Assembly: GCA_963774405.1 (NCBI GenBank)
Contig: CAVZEV010000005.1
Coordinates: forward strand, 124,001-188,000
Direction of reading: 5' to 3'
DNA from: VRUE01 sp963774405
GTDB taxonomy: Bacteria > Actinomycetota > Thermoleophilia > Solirubrobacterales > 70-9
Length of the DNA: 64,000 bases
Both the position numbers and the translations under genes were made by a program. Positions within the stretch are counted from its first letter, which is position 1. The number at the start of each line of letters is the position of its first letter. Shown here one piece after another: positions 17,792 to 25,888 of the stretch. Under the pieces are notes generated by a model. That model searched no databases, had not been told where the DNA came from, and saw only the letters and a list, made by a program, of their open reading frames with translations.

Positions 17792-18064
17792 ATGTCTACG
17801 ATGCGAACAACGGTGACGCTCGACCCCGACGTGGCCGCCAAGCTGAAGGAGGAGATGCGCCGCAAGGACATCTCCTTCAAGGAGGCGCTCAACTCGAGTG
17901 TGAGGCGCGGCCTCGAGCGGCAGGCGACAAAGCCCCGGCCCTACCGCCTCCCTCCCCCCCAGCCGATGAAAGCCAGACCCGGAGTCAATCTCGACAAGGC
18001 CCTCCAGCTGGCCGGCGAACTCGAGGACGCCGAGACGATTCGCAAGCTTCATCTCGGCAAGTGA
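17792..18064 (+). CDS. VapB-type antitoxin
   Basis: The 90-residue product has a ribbon-helix-helix N-terminus (MRTTVTLDPDVAAKLKEEMR) and a C-terminal tail that would wrap the toxin. Starts at 17792 and 17801 (ATG) are both possible, and no Shine-Dalgarno is visible, so a leaderless mRNA is conceivable. The stop overlaps the toxin GTG (GTGA). The palindrome at 17761-17787 suggests autoregulation. Confidence 0.8.
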   Translation: MSTMRTTVTLDPDVAAKLKEEMRRKDISFKEALNSSVRRGLERQATKPRPYRLPPPQPMKARPGVNLDKALQLAGELEDAETIRKLHLGK

Positions 18065-18492
18065 AGCTGCCGGACGTCAACCTGTTGGTCTACGCCGCCG
18101 ACGATTCCTCCCGTCATTACGCACGGGCCAGGCCGTGGCTCGAGCAGACACTCTCGGGGACCGAGGAGGTGGGCTTCGCCTGGATGGTTCTGCTCGGTTT
18201 TCTCCGCATCTCGACCAACCCCGCCGCCTTCGGCAACGCCCTCTCTCCCGACCGCGCCTTCGAGTACATCGACAGCTGGCTCGGCTCGCCCGTGGCGACC
18301 GTCGTTCACCCGAGTGAGCGGCACGCCGGCCATATGCGCGACCTGCTCACGCCACTCGGCACGGCCGGCAACCTGACCACCGACGCCCACCTGGCCGCGT
18401 TGGCGATCGAACACGGCGCCGAGCTCTGCTCCAGCGACAACGACTTCTCCCGCTTCGAGGGCGTGCGCTGGGTCAACCCCCTCGCAGGCTGA
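18061..18492 (+). CDS. VapC-type PIN-domain toxin
   Basis: The 143-residue product is a PIN nuclease of the TA-system type. MKLPDVNLLVYAADDSSRHY carries the first acidic residues, and NLTTDAHLAALAIEHGAELC followed by SSDNDFSRFEGVRWVNP carries the later ones, so the acidic active site looks intact. Such toxins cleave tRNA or rRNA. It is coupled to the upstream antitoxin and convergent with a TetR gene five bases away. Confidence 0.88.
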   Translation: MKLPDVNLLVYAADDSSRHYARARPWLEQTLSGTEEVGFAWMVLLGFLRISTNPAAFGNALSPDRAFEYIDSWLGSPVATVVHPSERHAGHMRDLLTPLGTAGNLTTDAHLAALAIEHGAELCSSDNDFSRFEGVRWVNPLAG

Positions 18493-18497
18493 ACCGG

Positions 18498-19105
18498 TCA
18501 GCCCCAGCCCTCGCCGGCCAAGGTCCGCTCCCAGCCGACCCAGAGCGCGTTCATCGCCGTGGCGACGACCCGCTCGCGCCGGGCCCTGCGGGTGCTCGTA
18601 CCACCACATCGCCAGGCCCTGGAGCACGCCGCGCATCACGATCCAGGCCATCTCGAGGCCCTCCTCGACCTCGGGGCCGATCAGCTTCCCGACCTCGGGC
18701 CGGCCGGCGAAGAGGCCCATGATCGCGGCCCGGCTACTCGCCGCCACCTCCTGGTGCATCGCCTCGATCGCGGGGTCGCCGGTGGTGTCGCGAAAGAGCA
18801 TGCGACCGGCGAAGGGGTGGGCCTCGATGTAGGCGAACCAGGCCTCGAAGGAGCGGGCGACGCGGCCCGCCGCCGGCCCCTCGCCGACGAAGTTCTCGCG
18901 CCAGACCCCCCGCAGCTCGGCGAAGTGGCGCTCCAGCAGGCGGCGGTATAGCGCCCTGCTTGGAGGCAAAGTGGTCGTAGAGGACCGGCGGCGTCACCCC
19001 CGAGCGGCGGGCGATCTCGTCGATCGAGGCGCCCCGGTACCCGCGTTCGGCGAAGAGCGCGGTGGCGGCGTCTTCGATCGAGGCGCGCCGGGCGGCGGCG
19101 CTCAT
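18498..19105 (-). CDS. TetR-family regulator (two frameshifts)
   Basis: The N-terminal helix-turn-helix is clear (ASIDEIARRSGVTPPVLYDH) and the ligand domain follows in another frame (ALYRRLLERHFAELRGVWRE). Breaks lie at CCC 18954-18956 and near 18580; each looks like one extra base. Removing both gives exactly 202 codons and a stop at 18498-18500. Start CAT 19103-19105 fits homology. It faces a CrtA-like gene across a perfect 12-bp palindrome (19139-19168), so it probably represses itself and that gene. Confidence 0.78.
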
Positions 19106-19138
19106 TCGCTTGCTTGGTGAGGTCCGGGCTGGCAATTT

Positions 19139-19168
19139 GCTCTAACCTAGTGATGACTAGGTTAGAGC
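19139..19168. promoter_or_regulatory. TetR-type operator palindrome
   Basis: GCTCTAACCTAG (19139-19150), 6-base spacer TGATGA, then CTAGGTTAGAGC (19157-19168) form a perfect inverted repeat. It lies midway in the divergent region between a tetR gene and the CrtA-like gene and ends a few bases before that gene's AAGGAGG ribosome site. It is the expected binding site of the TetR protein. Confidence 0.8.
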
Positions 19169-19182
19169 CAAAGGAGGCGGAA

Positions 19183-19863
19183 ATGCTGCTCTCGGTTCAC
19201 ATCTGCGACCTCGATCTTCGAGCCGTGCCAAAGATCCTTCGACAGCCGCCGCAACCCTCGGCGGTGCCCGGCCTGCGCTACGCAGAGACCACGATCACGG
19301 CGCCGCTCAGCGACCGTCTCCTTCCCTCACCGCGCCTCAAGCCCGTTGCGATGATCGCCGCCTGGGACAGCGACGAGGCGTTCGAGGCGTTCTCCGCCAA
19401 CCACCCGTTGGGCGCCCGGCTCGCCGCCGGCTGGCAGGTTCGCCTACATCCCCTGCACGTCTACGGCGCCTGGCCCGGTCTCTCCGGCCTGCCCGAGGGC
19501 GAAGTCGAGGTGGGCGACGAGGAGCCCGTCGCGGCATTGACGCTGGGAAGACCGCGGCTGAGCCGCCTGCCCGCCTTTCTCAAGGCAAGCGCTCGCGCCG
19601 AGGCGGAGGCGATCGCCAATCCCAACGTCCTCGCCCTGATCGGCCTCGCTCGGCCGCCCCGCCTCGTCTCCACCTTCTCGCTCTGGCGCAACGTCGAGAC
19701 GATGCGCGCCTACGCCCGTGGCCGCCGCGACGGCGCCCACCCGGCCGCGACCAAGATCGACCGCGCCAATCCCTTCCACCACGAATCCGCCTTCATCCGC
19801 TTCCGCCCCTACGCCTCGCGGGGCAGATGGGACGGCCGCGACCCGCTTGCCGCCGCGGCCTAA
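19183..19863 (+). CDS. CrtA-like (spheroidene monooxygenase-like) protein
   Basis: The 226-residue product resembles the CrtA-like oxygenase family. FSLWRNVETMRAYARGRRDG lies near residue 165, followed by ESAFIRFRPYASRGRWDGRD. CrtA itself is a haem enzyme of carotenoid synthesis, but no carotenoid genes are near, so the substrate is unknown. ATG 19183 has a strong ribosome site (AAGGAGG, 5 bases upstream); the longer frame would start inside the operator. Divergent TetR control is likely. The stop overlaps the convergent flippase stop. Confidence 0.72.
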   Translation: MLLSVHICDLDLRAVPKILRQPPQPSAVPGLRYAETTITAPLSDRLLPSPRLKPVAMIAAWDSDEAFEAFSANHPLGARLAAGWQVRLHPLHVYGAWPGLSGLPEGEVEVGDEEPVAALTLGRPRLSRLPAFLKASARAEAEAIANPNVLALIGLARPPRLVSTFSLWRNVETMRAYARGRRDGAHPAATKIDRANPFHHESAFIRFRPYASRGRWDGRDPLAAAA

Positions 19864-20852
19864 GGTCGTGCGGCCGAGGGCGCCGCTTCCTCGCGCTCGG
19901 CCTCGTCCTGTGCTTGGCGGATCAGGCCCCTCCAATCCGTCGTCCTGAAGACGAGCAGGATCGCGGTGAAGCCGAGCACGACCGACCAGGCCGCCATCGC
20001 GATCTGGGTGCCGACCGAGAAGGAGAGCACGGCCGCCCGCGAGGGACCGTGCAGGGTCGCGACCAGCAGCGCCTGCTGGGCGCCGGCACCGCCGGGCGTG
20101 AAGGGAACGATCGTGGCGATTGCCTGCACGCTCATCACCAGCATCACGCTGCCGACCGAGCCGCCGATGCCGAAGGCCTCGAGGAAGAACCAGAAGGCGA
20201 GGAAGCGGCAGATCCACCCCACCCCCTGCCAGGCCGCCACCTGGCGCAGGTAGCGCCGCGGCTGGGTGAGGATCGCCACCCCCTGGCGCACCCGAGCCCA
20301 GAAGCGGCGCACGTGGTGACCGAGGTAGAAGACGCCGACCGCCAGCACCAGCAGCAGCACGCCGGTCACGATCAGCAGCGTTTTCGGGTGGTTGACCCAG
20401 AAGGAGATCTCGAAGGCGCGCGAGTCGGGCAGTTCCGGCGGCTTGGGCAGCAGGCCCTGGGTGATCGCGTAGAGGAAGACGAGGATGCCGGCGGTGGTGT
20501 CGAAGACCGTCTGGACGAGGAAGGAGGAGGTGACGGCCGGATAGGAGGAGTCGGGGATCTGGCGCTTGACCAGGAAGACCTTGGTGACGTCGCCGGCCCG
20601 CGCCGGCACGATCGCGTTGATCCCCGCCCCCGCCAGGTAGGCGGCTCCCAGGTGGAGGAAGGAGATCGGCTTGCCGGGGTAGGCGGCGCGCAGCACGTTG
20701 CGCCAGGCCCAGGCCCGGCAGAGCTGCATCGCCAGCAGGAAGCCGAGCGCGACCATGAAGGGCGTCCACTTGATGTCGGAGAGGTGCTCGAAGAACGAGC
20801 TCGAGGCGTGGAAGAACGAGTTGAAGCTGGAGGCGAGGTCGGCAACGGGCAT
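19860..20852 (-). CDS. Lysylphosphatidylglycerol synthetase TM-region / flippase-like protein
   Basis: The 330-residue integral membrane protein has about eight helices and belongs to the LPG_synthase_TM / UPF0104 (AglD2-like) family. Signatures are AYLAGAGINAIVPARAGDVT near residue 69 and IATIVPFTPGGAGAQQALLV near 247. Relatives move or modify lipids or support glycan export. It is divergent from a sulfotransferase gene (21 bases between starts), so sulfated lipid or glycan handling is a possible shared theme. Confidence 0.82.
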   Translation of the reverse strand: MPVADLASSFNSFFHASSSFFEHLSDIKWTPFMVALGFLLAMQLCRAWAWRNVLRAAYPGKPISFLHLGAAYLAGAGINAIVPARAGDVTKVFLVKRQIPDSSYPAVTSSFLVQTVFDTTAGILVFLYAITQGLLPKPPELPDSRAFEISFWVNHPKTLLIVTGVLLLVLAVGVFYLGHHVRRFWARVRQGVAILTQPRRYLRQVAAWQGVGWICRFLAFWFFLEAFGIGGSVGSVMLVMSVQAIATIVPFTPGGAGAQQALLVATLHGPSRAAVLSFSVGTQIAMAAWSVVLGFTAILLVFRTTDWRGLIRQAQDEAEREEAAPSAARP

Positions 20853-20873
20853 CGCAGCTACACTAGCCCGCTC

Positions 20874-21863
20874 GTGTCAGAGGCCGAGACCCAGATCGCC
20901 ACTGCGAAGGCCCCCCGCGACCCCGCCGACGAGGCGATGTGCGCGCGCGCCCGTGAGCGCTACGCCGCCGATCGCAAAAGCCGCTTCCGCCGCCGCCGCA
21001 AGCGCCACGCGGAGCTGCCCAACCTGATCATCATCGGCGGGCTCAAGTGCGGCACGACGAGCATCCATCACTACCTCGGCCTGCACCCGGAGATCCAGAT
21101 GTCGAAGCCGAAGGAGCTCAACTTCTTCTGCGAGGAGCTCAACTGGGACCTCGGGCTCGACTGGTACGCGAGCCGCTTCGACGGCCGCTTCAAGGTGCGC
21201 GGCGAGTCCTCACCCCACTACACGAACCTGCCCCGCTTCGGCGGCGTGCCGGCGCGCATCCGCGAGCACTGCCCCGACGCCCGGCTGCTCTACATGGTGC
21301 GCGACCCGATCAAGCGCATCCTCAGCCACTGGGTGCACGCGACCGGCGCCGGCTATGAGACCGGCGAGCTGGTCGAGGTCCTCTCCAATCCCGACACCTC
21401 CTACATGAACCGCTCCAAGTACTGGATGCAGCTGCAGCCCTACCTGGAGCTGTTCGACCGCGAGCAGATCGAGATCATCACCCAGGAGGAGCTGCAGAGC
21501 GAACGCGAGGAGACGATGCGCAAGGCCTTCGCCTTCGCCGGCGTCGACGAGAGCTTCACCTCCGAGCAGTTCGACCGCGAGTGGGAGAAGTCGAGCGCCA
21601 AGCAGGGCGACAAATACCAGTTCATGGAGAAGCTGATCAAGCTGCCCGGCTTCCGCTCCTTCGACCGCAACTTCGACCGCCTGCCCGAGCGCATGCGCTG
21701 GCGGGTCGAGAAGCTGGTCCACGACCCCGAGAAGCCGCCGGCGCCGAAGCCGAAGCTCCCCGATGACCTCTTCGAGACCGTCCGCGGGCGCTTCGGCGAG
21801 GACGTCGCCGCCCTGCAGAAGTTCGCCGGCCGCGAGTTCGCCGGCTGGCACGACTACTCCTGA
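20874..21863 (+). CDS. PAPS-dependent sulfotransferase
   Basis: The 329-residue product is of the Sulfotransfer_1 type. The PAPS 5'-phosphosulfate loop is IIGGLKCGTTSIHHYLGLHP near residue 46, and the 3'-phosphate site is YMVRDPIKRILSHWVHATGA near 138. It transfers sulfate to a hydroxyl, probably on a lipid or glycan acceptor. GTG 20874 is chosen; it leaves a basic N-terminal stretch before the domain. It is divergent from the flippase-like gene and followed 17 bp later by a RibD-like gene. Confidence 0.88.
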   Translation: MSEAETQIATAKAPRDPADEAMCARARERYAADRKSRFRRRRKRHAELPNLIIIGGLKCGTTSIHHYLGLHPEIQMSKPKELNFFCEELNWDLGLDWYASRFDGRFKVRGESSPHYTNLPRFGGVPARIREHCPDARLLYMVRDPIKRILSHWVHATGAGYETGELVEVLSNPDTSYMNRSKYWMQLQPYLELFDREQIEIITQEELQSEREETMRKAFAFAGVDESFTSEQFDREWEKSSAKQGDKYQFMEKLIKLPGFRSFDRNFDRLPERMRWRVEKLVHDPEKPPAPKPKLPDDLFETVRGRFGEDVAALQKFAGREFAGWHDYS

Positions 21864-21879
21864 GTAGGCTGCGGGCGCG

Positions 21880-22443
21880 ATGCGGCGCCTGATCCCCGAG
21901 CCCACTGAGATCACGGTCTCCGAGCAGCTCGACGCCTACCGGCCCTGGGAGCGAACGCCCGAGGACCGGCCCTTCGTCGCCGTCAACTTCGCCGCGACGG
22001 TCGACGGGCGGGCGACGATCGGCGGCGTGTCGGGCCCGATCGGCTCGCAGACCGACACGGCGATGCTCGCCGGCCTGCGCAAGCGCTTCGACGCGGTGCT
22101 GATCGGGCACGGGACGATGCGCGCCGAGCGCTACGCCGGCCTCGAGAAACGCCTGATCGTGGTCGAGAGCGGCCCCGAGGGCCGGGTCGACCTCGGCAAG
22201 CTCCTGGGCTCACTGCGCGAGGAAGGCGTCCGGGCGCTGCTCTGCGAGGGCGGGCCCACCCTCCACGGCGCCCTGCAGGAAGAGGGCCTGGTCGACGAGC
22301 TGTTCCTGACGATCGCGCCGAAGCTGGTCGGCGGCGAGGCGCCGCGGATCGTCGAGGGCGTCCTCCCCGAGACCGCCGAGCTCGAGCTCGCCTGGCTACT
22401 GGAGCAAGACGGCGAGCTATTCGCCCGCTACCGCTGTCACTGA
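21880..22443 (+). CDS. RibD C-terminal domain reductase, short form
   Basis: The 187-residue product is a dihydrofolate-reductase-fold pyrimidine reductase-like protein: FVAVNFAATVDGRATIGGVS near residue 31, DAVLIGHGTMRAERYAGLEK near 71 and LLCEGGPTLHGALQEEGLVD near 118. The stretch between the second and third motifs is about 30 residues shorter than usual for this family. Its role may be in riboflavin or deazaflavin pathways or generic NADPH reduction. Its 3' end overlaps the convergent ATPase gene by 7 bases. Confidence 0.82.
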   Translation: MRRLIPEPTEITVSEQLDAYRPWERTPEDRPFVAVNFAATVDGRATIGGVSGPIGSQTDTAMLAGLRKRFDAVLIGHGTMRAERYAGLEKRLIVVESGPEGRVDLGKLLGSLREEGVRALLCEGGPTLHGALQEEGLVDELFLTIAPKLVGGEAPRIVEGVLPETAELELAWLLEQDGELFARYRCH

Positions 22444-23672
22444 TCCGACCAAAGGCCCGCAATGGGGACGGCGGCAAGTCGGTCCCCAAAGGGAAGCGTT
22501 CGTTCTCCCGCATAGAGAACGGCCCCAAACTTGAAGCGCGTACCCAGCTTGTCTCGGAGGCGCCTGAGGCCCGCAAAGGAATCGCCGGCAACGCTCGCGC
22601 CCGACTTCACCTCGACCCCCGCAACGTCGCCCGAATCGGCCTCGAGGACTACGTCCACCTCATGTCCAGCCTTGTCCCGGTAGTGGTAGAGAGAAGGCTC
22701 GGACGCCGAGAGGCCGGCAAGTCGCAGCAGCTCCATCGTTACGAAGCTCTCAAATGTGGCACCCGCGATGGCGGCGTCCGTTTCGATCCGTCCCGCATTT
22801 GCTTTGAGCAGGAATGTCAACAGGCCGCTGTCCACCACGTAGAGCTTGGGGCTCTTTATCTGCCGCGAACCCAGGTTGACGTTCCACGGTTTCAGAGCTC
22901 GAACGAGGAAGAGGTTTTCAAGGACTCGGGCGTGTGAGTTCACGGTGTTCTTGTCGAGACCGAGATCCCGGCCCATTCCCTGGAAGCTCACCAGACCACC
23001 GCTGCGCGCCGCGATGACCCCCAGCAGTCTTTCGAGCGACTCGGGAGCGCGCAGGTTGGCGACATCGCCGATGTCGCGCTCGATGATCGACGAGAGGTAG
23101 CTCGAGAAGAAGCTGCGAAGAGCGCGCGGTCCGCGGTCCTGGGCTTCGGGGTACCCACCCCGTGCGATCCGCTCGGCGTAGGCCTGCCGACCGAGTGGGG
23201 CAGCTGTCAGCTGGGGTGGCTCAGCTCGGAGCAGCGAGTCGACGAAGTTCCCCCTGCTCCCCTCGATCTCAGCCGCAGCCAACGGCCAAAGCGTCAGATA
23301 GTCGACTCGGCCCGGCAGTGCGTCCTTCACGGCGGGAAGCGCGAGGATGTTCGCCGAGCCGGTGAGCAGGAACTGTCCGCGAGCGTTGTCGCGGTCCAGA
23401 CCTGCCTTGATCGCGAGAAGGAGATCCGGCGCGCGCTGGACCTCGTCGATCGCGGCCGGAGCTCTCAGGCTCGCCACGAATCCGGTGGGGTCTTCGAGCG
23501 CAGCGGCACGGTCGGTCGCGTCGTCGAGCGTGACGAGCTGCGCCGGATAATCGCTCGTCGTCAGATCCTGCAGCAAAGTGCTCTTTCCAACTTGCCGGGC
23601 GCCCACGATGGCCACGGCCCGGCTTTCAGCGAGCATCTCGAGCACGAAAGGGCGAATCAAGCGCGTGATCAT
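22437..23672 (-). CDS. AAA_14/DUF4143 ATPase
   Basis: The 411-residue product has Walker A IVGARQVGKSTLLQDL near residue 22 and Walker B-like APAAIDEVQRAPDLL near 74. A DUF4143-type C-terminus contains GHEVDVVLEADSGDVAGVEV and KSGAS near 330-350, which has the look of a PD-(D/E)xK fold. Such proteins are widespread in bacteria and archaea and of unknown role. The ATG at 23672 is five bases from three 23-bp-spaced direct repeats. Its codon use and slightly lower GC suggest transfer. Confidence 0.85.
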   Translation of the reverse strand: MITRLIRPFVLEMLAESRAVAIVGARQVGKSTLLQDLTTSDYPAQLVTLDDATDRAAALEDPTGFVASLRAPAAIDEVQRAPDLLLAIKAGLDRDNARGQFLLTGSANILALPAVKDALPGRVDYLTLWPLAAAEIEGSRGNFVDSLLRAEPPQLTAAPLGRQAYAERIARGGYPEAQDRGPRALRSFFSSYLSSIIERDIGDVANLRAPESLERLLGVIAARSGGLVSFQGMGRDLGLDKNTVNSHARVLENLFLVRALKPWNVNLGSRQIKSPKLYVVDSGLLTFLLKANAGRIETDAAIAGATFESFVTMELLRLAGLSASEPSLYHYRDKAGHEVDVVLEADSGDVAGVEVKSGASVAGDSFAGLRRLRDKLGTRFKFGAVLYAGERTLPFGDRLAAVPIAGLWSDQ

Positions 23673-23676
23673 GTCA

Positions 23677-23738
23677 GACAAATCGTGAGTTAAGCGGTGG
23701 ACAGATCGTGAGTTATAGCAGGGACAGATCGTGAGTTT
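23677..23738. repeat. Three 16-bp direct repeats at exact 23-bp period
   Basis: GACARATCGTGAGTT plus one base occurs at 23677-23692, 23700-23715 and 23723-23738. They directly precede the DUF4143 ATPase gene. Such iterated sites could be an operator array, or the terminal repeats of an IS21-type element, although no transposase is present. Confidence 0.8.
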
Positions 23739-23832
23739 AAGTGCGTCAGGGTAGGAATGGGGGCGCGGCGAATTGGAATAGGCGCGGTCCAGGTAGCGTT
23801 CAAGCGGCCCAGCCCCGAGGAGAGGCCCGCCA

Positions 23833-25095
23833 ATGGATTTCACGCCGAGCCCCCAGGTCGAGACGCTGCGCGAGCGCATACTCGACTTCATGGACGCGGA
23901 GATCTACCCGCAGGAGCGCGAGATCATGGAGGGCCTCGACGCCGAGGTCGGGCCCGGCGTGCCCTACCCGAAGATCCTGGTCGAGATCCGCGAGAAGGCG
24001 AAGTCGGAGGGGCTGTGGAACCTCTTCATGCCCGACGAGCGCTACGGGCCCGGGCTGAGCAACTGGGAGTACGGGCTGCTCTGCGAGGAGATGGGGCGCA
24101 GCCCGGCGGCGGCGCCGATGGCCTTCAACTGCGCCGCGCCCGATACCGGCAACATGGAGATCCTCGCCGAGCATGGCTCAGACGAGCAGCGCGAACGCTG
24201 GCTCGAGCCGCTGCTCGAGGGACGTATTCGCTCGTGCTTCTCGATGACCGAGCCCGAGGTGTCGGGCTCGGACCCGACCCTGCTGCAGGCGCGTGCCGAG
24301 CGCGACGGCGATGAGTGGGTCATCAACGGCCACAAGTGGTTCACCTCGGGCGCGGTCGGCGCCGAGCTGGCGATCGCGATGGTCGTCACCGACCCCGAGG
24401 CCAACCCCTACGCGCGCGCCTCGATGATCTGCGTGCCGACCGACAACCCCGGCTTCAACCTGGTCCGCCCGATCCCGGTGATGGGCCACGACGGAGGCCC
24501 CGGCCACTGCGAGATCCGCTACGAAGACTGCCGCGTCCCGGCGAGCAACCTGCTCGGCACTCAGGGCGGCGGCTTCGTCGTCGCCCAGGATCGCCTCGGC
24601 CCCGGCCGCATCCACCACTGCATGCGGGCGATCGGCACCGCCGAGCGGGCGCTGGAGATGATGTGCCACCGCGCCAACGAGCGCGAAGCCTTCGGCGGCC
24701 CGCTGGGCGAGAAGCAGTTCGTCCAGGAGGCGATCGCGGCCTCGCGGATGGAGATCGACCAGGCCCGCCTGCTCACCCTCTACGCCGCCTGGAAGATGGA
24801 CACCGAGGGCAAGCGTGCCGCCCGCCAGGCGATCTCGGCGATCAAGATCGTCGCCGCCAACATCGTCATGGACGTGCTCGACCGGGCGATTCAGATCCAC
24901 GGCTCGCTGGGCATGACCGACGACACCCCGCTCGCCGCGCTCTGGCGCTTCAGCCGCATGCTGCGCCTCGCAGACGGCCCCGACGAGGTCCACAAGATGG
25001 TCCTCGCGCGCCGCGAGCTCAACCGCTGGTCCAAGCGCGCCGAGGCCGCTGCCGCCGGCGAGCTGGATCCAAAGCACGCCCGGCGGGCGATCTGA
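23833..25095 (+). CDS. Acyl-CoA dehydrogenase (ACAD10/11-like)
   Basis: The 420-residue flavoenzyme oxidises acyl-CoA at the alpha-beta position. Family motifs are ILAEHGSDEQRERWLEPLLE near residue 114, CFSMTEPEVSGSDPTLLQA near 135, WVINGHKWFTSGAVGAELA near 162, and IQIHGSLGMTDDTPLAALWR near 356. The length and C-terminal end match the ACAD10/11-like group, which often travels with an APH-type kinase; a damaged kinase of that kind lies at 30070-31139. The ATG at 23833 has GAGGAGAGG upstream. Confidence 0.9.
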   Translation: MDFTPSPQVETLRERILDFMDAEIYPQEREIMEGLDAEVGPGVPYPKILVEIREKAKSEGLWNLFMPDERYGPGLSNWEYGLLCEEMGRSPAAAPMAFNCAAPDTGNMEILAEHGSDEQRERWLEPLLEGRIRSCFSMTEPEVSGSDPTLLQARAERDGDEWVINGHKWFTSGAVGAELAIAMVVTDPEANPYARASMICVPTDNPGFNLVRPIPVMGHDGGPGHCEIRYEDCRVPASNLLGTQGGGFVVAQDRLGPGRIHHCMRAIGTAERALEMMCHRANEREAFGGPLGEKQFVQEAIAASRMEIDQARLLTLYAAWKMDTEGKRAARQAISAIKIVAANIVMDVLDRAIQIHGSLGMTDDTPLAALWRFSRMLRLADGPDEVHKMVLARRELNRWSKRAEAAAAGELDPKHARRAI

Positions 25096-25117
25096 CCACG
25101 CGCCCTCTACAAACGGC

Positions 25118-25133
25118 TACACAGGTATGTGTA
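25118..25133. promoter_or_regulatory. Palindromic operator before second TA pair
   Basis: TACACA-GGTA-TGTGTA is a perfect 6-bp inverted repeat in an AT-richer stretch, 22 bases before the antitoxin ATG. Its position suits autorepression by the antitoxin. Confidence 0.5.
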
Positions 25134-25154
25134 TACGCCTGCTAAGGTAAGAGC

Positions 25155-25421
25155 ATGCTGAATCGACGCCTGCAGGTTCTTGTCGACGACGAGCGCTTCG
25201 AGCTGCTGGCTCGGGAATCGGAGCGCGTCGGTGCCCCGGTTGGCGAGCTGGTCAGGCGAGCCATCGATCACGAGTACTCGCGACCGAGCGGCAGTGCCGA
25301 GCGCGAACGTGCCGGCCGAGCCCTGCTGGCAATGCCAACTCCTGAGGGTCCCGAGCCCGATTGGGAGGATCAGAAGCGCGAGATGCTCGACGAGCGGATG
25401 CGCAAACTGGAAGGCTCGTGA
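25155..25421 (+). CDS. Ribbon-helix-helix antitoxin
   Basis: The 88-residue product begins MLNRRLQVLVDDERFELLAR, a ribbon-helix-helix-like start, and ends in an acidic tail (DWEDQKREMLDERMRKLEG) typical of toxin-neutralising segments. ATG 25155 follows AAGGTAAGAGC. The stop overlaps the toxin start (GTGA), so it is read as the antitoxin of the pair. Confidence 0.78.
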   Translation: MLNRRLQVLVDDERFELLARESERVGAPVGELVRRAIDHEYSRPSGSAERERAGRALLAMPTPEGPEPDWEDQKREMLDERMRKLEGS

Positions 25422-25855
25422 GGCGCTTCCTCTACGACACCGCCATTTTCAGCTACGCCCTCGGCGGTGACCACAAATACAAGGAGCCCTGCCGCACGAT
25501 TGTGGAAAAGGCTACGGTCGGCGAACTACGAGGAGAGGCCAGCGCGGACCTGATTCAGGAGCTCGCCAACCAGCGCTTGAGACGCACGGGGGACCGGCAC
25601 AACACAGCGGAGGTCGTCAGAAACGTCGCCAAGCTTGTTCGCCTCCATCCGCTCGAGCCAGATGACGCACTGCTCGGCATAGACCTCTTTGAAACCAACT
25701 CTCGCCTGGACGCCCGGGATGCCGTATTCGCAGCTGTAGCTCTAAATCGCGGCATCGACGCAATCCTCGCCACCGATCGCGCCTTCGACGAAGTGCGCGG
25801 CTTGGAACGCATCGATCCGACCGACGAGCGAGCCGTGTCCACCCTGCTGTACTGA
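25418..25855 (+). CDS. PIN-domain toxin
   Basis: The 145-residue product opens with RRFLYDTAIFSYALGGDHKY (first acidic residue in YDTA), has ELANQRLRRTG in the middle, and ends with LDARDAVFAAVALNRGIDAI followed by LATDRAFDEVRGLERIDP. This is the VapC-like order of acidic residues. GTG 25418 is fixed by the overlap with the antitoxin stop. It is probably a ribonuclease toxin. Confidence 0.85.
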   Translation: MRRFLYDTAIFSYALGGDHKYKEPCRTIVEKATVGELRGEASADLIQELANQRLRRTGDRHNTAEVVRNVAKLVRLHPLEPDDALLGIDLFETNSRLDARDAVFAAVALNRGIDAILATDRAFDEVRGLERIDPTDERAVSTLLY

Positions 25856-25863
25856 GAAGGGCG

Positions 25864-25879
25864 TTATCAGATTTGATAA
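25864..25879. promoter_or_regulatory. Palindrome before AbiE-like pair
   Basis: TTATCA-GATT-TGATAA is a perfect inverted repeat, nine bases before the ATG at 25889. The AT-rich composition in a GC-rich setting suggests an operator overlapping the promoter of the AbiE-like pair. Confidence 0.5.
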
Positions 25880-25888
25880 TTTCGTTCG

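Noticed and set aside
22437..23672. IS21 helper ATPase (IstB)
   Set aside because: The ATPase has the DUF4143 C-terminus and lacks IstB motifs; no IstA-like transposase is adjacent.
23677..23738. CRISPR array
   Set aside because: Only three 16-bp repeats with 7-bp spacers; spacers are too short and there are no cas genes.
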